A model generated the notes under the pieces. It searched no databases. It was not told where the DNA came from and saw only the letters and a list, made by a program, of their open reading frames with translations. Below, piece after piece: positions 61,040 to 64,000 of a DNA stretch of 64,000 bases. Made by a program: the position numbers and the translations under genes. Source of the stretch: Pythium myriotylum (Eukaryota; Oomycota; Peronosporomycetes; Pythiales; Pythiaceae); the NCBI GenBank assembly GCA_023091665.1, contig JALJCQ010000014.1, positions 1,984,001 to 2,048,000 on the forward strand, given 5' to 3'. How positions within the stretch are numbered: the stretch's first letter is position 1; each line of letters opens with the position of its first letter.

Positions 61040-64000
61040 ATGAGCCCAAGCCCAGCCGACTCTGCCTCCACCGACTTCGCCTCCCCAGCCTTCGCCATGG
61101 ATTCGACCACCCCAGCCCGCATCAACAAGTTCGACGGAACCAACTTCCACACATGGAAGTTCAAGATGCAGATGGTGCTCGAAGAACGCGACGTCTGGGA
61201 AGTTGTCTGTGGAGAGGTCAAACTCGAGCAGTGCCAGACCGACGCGGACCGAGCCCTCTTCAAGAAGAAGTCTCGCAAGGCGCTCGCGATGATCTGTCTC
61301 GCGATGGAAGACTCGCAGCTCCCGCTGGTTCGGTCGGCGAGTGGTGCGCAAGATGCATGGTCAAGACTGGAAGAACACTTCGAGAAGAAGAGCCTTGCCA
61401 ACAAGCTCTTTCTTCGTCGTCGTTTCTTCACGACCATGATGGAAGAAGGTGACGATGTGCTCACGCACATCAACAAGCTCAAGACCCTGGCCGAGCAACT
61501 CGACGCAGTCGGCGCTCCGGTCAGCGAAGACGACTTGGTGATCACGCTTCTCGGCAGTCTCAGCGAGTCGTACCAGTTCCTCATCACGGCGTTGGAGTCG
61601 CGTGTCGACGCGCTCACGTGGGAACTCGTGACGTCTCGGCTGCTCCACGAAGACATGAAGCGCAAGGAGCAAGGTGGCGACGGAGCCACGCTTGGCCAAG
61701 CGTTCATGACAAGTGACGCAAAGCCCAAGGGCCGTGCAGTCAAGAAGACTGGCACGTGCAACTACTGCGGCAAGATCGGTCATTGGGCCGCGGAGTGCCA
61801 CTCGCGTGTCAAGGACAACGGCAACGGCAACGGCAACGGCAACTCCGGCGGCAACGGCAACGGAAACGGCAACGGCAACCCTCGGCAACGGTTCCAGCGA
61901 GCGAACCTTGCGCGAGATGAAGACCCCGGCGAGTACCTGTTCTCGGTCGGGAAGACCCAAGGCAAGTCGAGTCAATCCACGGCGTGGTTGGTCGACTCGG
62001 GTGCGACTCAGCACATGTCGCGAACCAAGCAGTTCATGATGAACTACAAGAAGATTGACCCAGTCGACGTGCATCTGGCCGATGATGGCACGGTCCAAGC
62101 AGTTGGCGTGGGAGACATTCTCATGTCGATGAAGACTCCAAGCGGTGTCAAGAAGGGTTTGCTCACCAACGTGTGGCATATCCCCAAGCTCAGCCGCAAC
62201 CTGTTCTCGGTCGGAAGATTCACGGAGGACGTTGCTCCCGTGACGTTCGACAAGGACGGTTGCTTCGTCGTTCTCAAGGGCGCCAAGCGGACCATCGGCA
62301 CTCGTATCGGCAAGGGTCTGTTCAAGCTCAACATGTCTCCAGTGTCGATTGAAGCAGCCCACGCCGCCAGTGCAAGATGAGGTCGCGCCATGTCCAAGTC
62401 GTACCTGTGGCACCTCCGACTCGGTCACATCGGCTTCAGCGGACTCGAAGCCATCGTCAAGAAGGACCTCGCCGACGGACTCGACATTGGGTCTGTGCAA
62501 CAGTGGGAGGTCTGTGAAGGCTGTGCACTCGGCAAGCTGACTCGCGTCAAGTTCCAGTCGGGCACGACCAAGCGGTCTGCGAATCTGCTTGACGTCGTGT
62601 ACAGCGATGTGGCCGGCCCTATGAAGACTCCGACTTTCGGCGGCATGAAGTACTTCGCCACCTTCACCGACGACAAGTCTCGACTGTGCAAGTTGTACCT
62701 GATGCGGTCCAAGGACGAAGTCTACGACAAGTTCGTCGAGTTCGTCAACTGGGCCGAGAACCAAACCGGTCGTCGAGTCAAGGTGCTTCGAACCGACGGC
62801 GGCGGCGAGTACCAGTCGGCCAAGCTTGCCAAGTTCTGTCGCAAGCATGGCATCGAGCACGATGTCACGCCGCCATACACGCCTCAGTTGAACGGTGTGG
62901 CGGAGCGCATGAACCGAACCATCGGTGAGTGTGGTCGTTGCAAGCTCCACCATGCCAACTTGTCCGACGAGTACTGGGGCGAAGCCGTCATGACTGCAGT
63001 CGAAGTTCGCAACCGACTTCCGACCCGCGCTCAAGACTTGTACAAGTCGCCGTACGAAGAATGGTACGGGAAGAAGCCCTTGCTCGCCAACTTCAAGGTG
63101 TTCGGCTGCCATGCGTACGTCCACGTGCCGAAGGAGAAGCGGTGGAAGTTCGACGCCCGAGCCATCTTGTGTCGGTTCCTCGGCTACTCGGACCACGAGA
63201 AGGCGTATCGGTTTGAAGAAATCGCAACCGGTCGGATCGTCATCAGTCGAGACGCGCAGTTCATGGAAGACACATTCGACGATGGCAAGCGCGAAGAACC
63301 CTGGAGCAAGTCCGTCGAGTTCCGCGACGATGAAGATGATGAAGATGATGAAGATCAAGATGAAGCAACCGACAACCAAGATGATGAAGACATGGGTGAG
63401 CAGCCAGCCTCACCAGCACCAAGTCAGCGCAGCTACGAGCGACCGGAGTGGCAACAGGGCCAGCGGTCGCAGCGTCCAGCAGCACCAGCATCGGCCCAGC
63501 AGCCGAATGTCGACTACGCACCAGGGTCCAAGCGCCACTCTCGCACGCGCTCGCTCGAGAACCTGGCTGAACCGCCAGTTGAGAAGCGCTACGGACGGGT
63601 TGGTCGCACAAGTGGTGCGACTCCACCACCCACGCAAGGTTCAAGGACATCGCTCGAAGATCTGTCTGCACTGCTCACGTCGATCGAAGAGGAAGGCGTA
63701 GAAGATGAAGACGAAGAAGGCGAAGACGTGCAAGAACAAGGGGGAGAAGACCAAGATTACGAAGAGTTTGCTCTCGTCGTGAATTCAGGGGGAGAGTTGC
63801 CGACATCGTTCAAGTCGGCGATGGAATCCGACGACGCCAGCAACTGGAAGGAAGCCTGCGACTCCGAGCTCGAGTCGCTCAAGAAGAACGAGACCTGGGA
63901 CCTAGTCCCTTTGCCAGCCGGACGCAAGGCCATCACCAGCAAGTGGGTGTTCAAGGTCAAGGAAACCGCCGAAGGACTCGTCGAACGGTACAAGGCTCGA
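61040..64000 (+). pseudogene. P8 gag-pol with premature TGA
   Basis: The frame is open from the ATG for 446 codons (Gag, CCHC, protease), then TGA at 62378-62380 replaces the CGA (Arg445 of the reference) seen in other copies, a C-to-T change at a CpG. After it the same frame is open to the window edge through integrase, linker and the start of RT. Other changes are QQWEV near the integrase zinc site and a longer acidic linker ([11 protein letters not shown]). As it stands only Gag-protease would be made without readthrough. Confidence 0.92.
61812..61883 (+). repeat. (GGCAAC)n coding microsatellite, Gly-Asn repeat
   Basis: Runs of GGCAAC/GGAAAC after the zinc knuckle, broken by one TCCGGC. 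Repeat number and the position of the GGAAAC unit vary between copies in 6-bp steps, so the frame is never lost. Shown here for P8, which has the longer form also found in array units 4 and 5. The tract is likely a flexible linker between nucleocapsid and protease. Confidence 0.8.

Larger units (their letters stand above)
60693..64000 (+). mobile_element. Copia element P8, 5' part (continues right of window)
   Basis: Plus-strand copy with 5' LTR 60693-61035, primer-binding site 61036-61051, and gag through the start of RT at the window edge. It carries extra repeats in two coding tracts (one more Gly-Asn pair; a 9-bp expansion of the acidic linker) and a premature stop. Confidence 0.93.

Noticed and set aside
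1..64000. Envelope gene, Gypsy element or other virus-like cargo
   Set aside because: Domain order is integrase before RT (Copia type). There is no extra ORF between RNase H and the 3' LTR, and the stop lies inside the LTR.

Overview
Every base of this 64 kb window belongs to one family of Ty1/copia (Pseudoviridae-type) LTR retrotransposon. No host gene, tRNA, rRNA or other repeat family is visible. The reference element is 5,044 bp: a 359-bp LTR (TGTTGAAG...CAACA), a 4,326-bp internal region and a second 359-bp LTR, with 5-bp target-site duplications (TSDs). One 1,455-codon ORF encodes Gag, CCHC zinc knuckle, aspartic protease, integrase (HHCC plus D,D-35-E), reverse transcriptase (YVDD) and RNase H, in that copia order. 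It starts 4 nt after the 5' LTR, inside the primer-binding site, and ends 46 bp inside the 3' LTR.

Host: a eukaryote. The LTR carries TCACTTTGCATTTTGC about 46 nt before the first ATG. This fits the oomycete initiator/flanking-promoter consensus (YCAYTYY followed by CAWTTT), so an oomycete is the best guess, at moderate confidence.

Layout. Names used here: M = element on the minus strand, P = element on the plus strand. Insertions lie inside insertions, and perfect 5-bp TSDs prove the order wherever both ends are in view. P7, the oldest host copy, is seen as a tandem array at 46769-58139. It received M4 (15021-15316, 45604-46768) and M6 (58140-60692). M6 received P8 (60693-64000+). M4 received M3 (12694-15020) and the large P2 block (15317-45603, TSD CGGAG). 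M3 received M2 (3779-4331, 9376-12693). M2 received M1 (4332-9375, TSD GAGTC) and P1 (945-3778). P1 received M0 (1-944). Inside P2 lie M5 (17525-27681, TSD AGTTG), which itself contains P3 (20867-25974, TSD GGCGC); P4 (29018-34061, TSD GTGTG); and P5 (35279-40322, TSD GCTCG), which sits in the P2 3' LTR and was then tandemly duplicated to give P6 (to 45603). The longest chain is six elements deep: P7 > M4 > M3 > M2 > P1 > M0.

Coding state. M1, P3, P4, P5 and P6 have uninterrupted 1,455-codon ORFs. P2 and M5 would also have complete ORFs of exactly that length but are split by later insertions. P8 has a premature TGA. The others are cut by insertions or by the window edges.

Recombination products. 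Two secondary structures stand out. One is a six-copy tandem array of a 1,953/1,959-bp unit (46769-58498), each unit a Gag-protease fragment plus an antisense LTR. The other is a 4,983-bp tandem duplication (35638-40620 and 40621-45603). Both are explained by unequal crossing-over between LTRs in direct orientation. A 64-bp partial LTR in front of P3 is a third oddity. A window made of one self-nested Copia family could be part of a centromere or other heterochromatin; this is inference.
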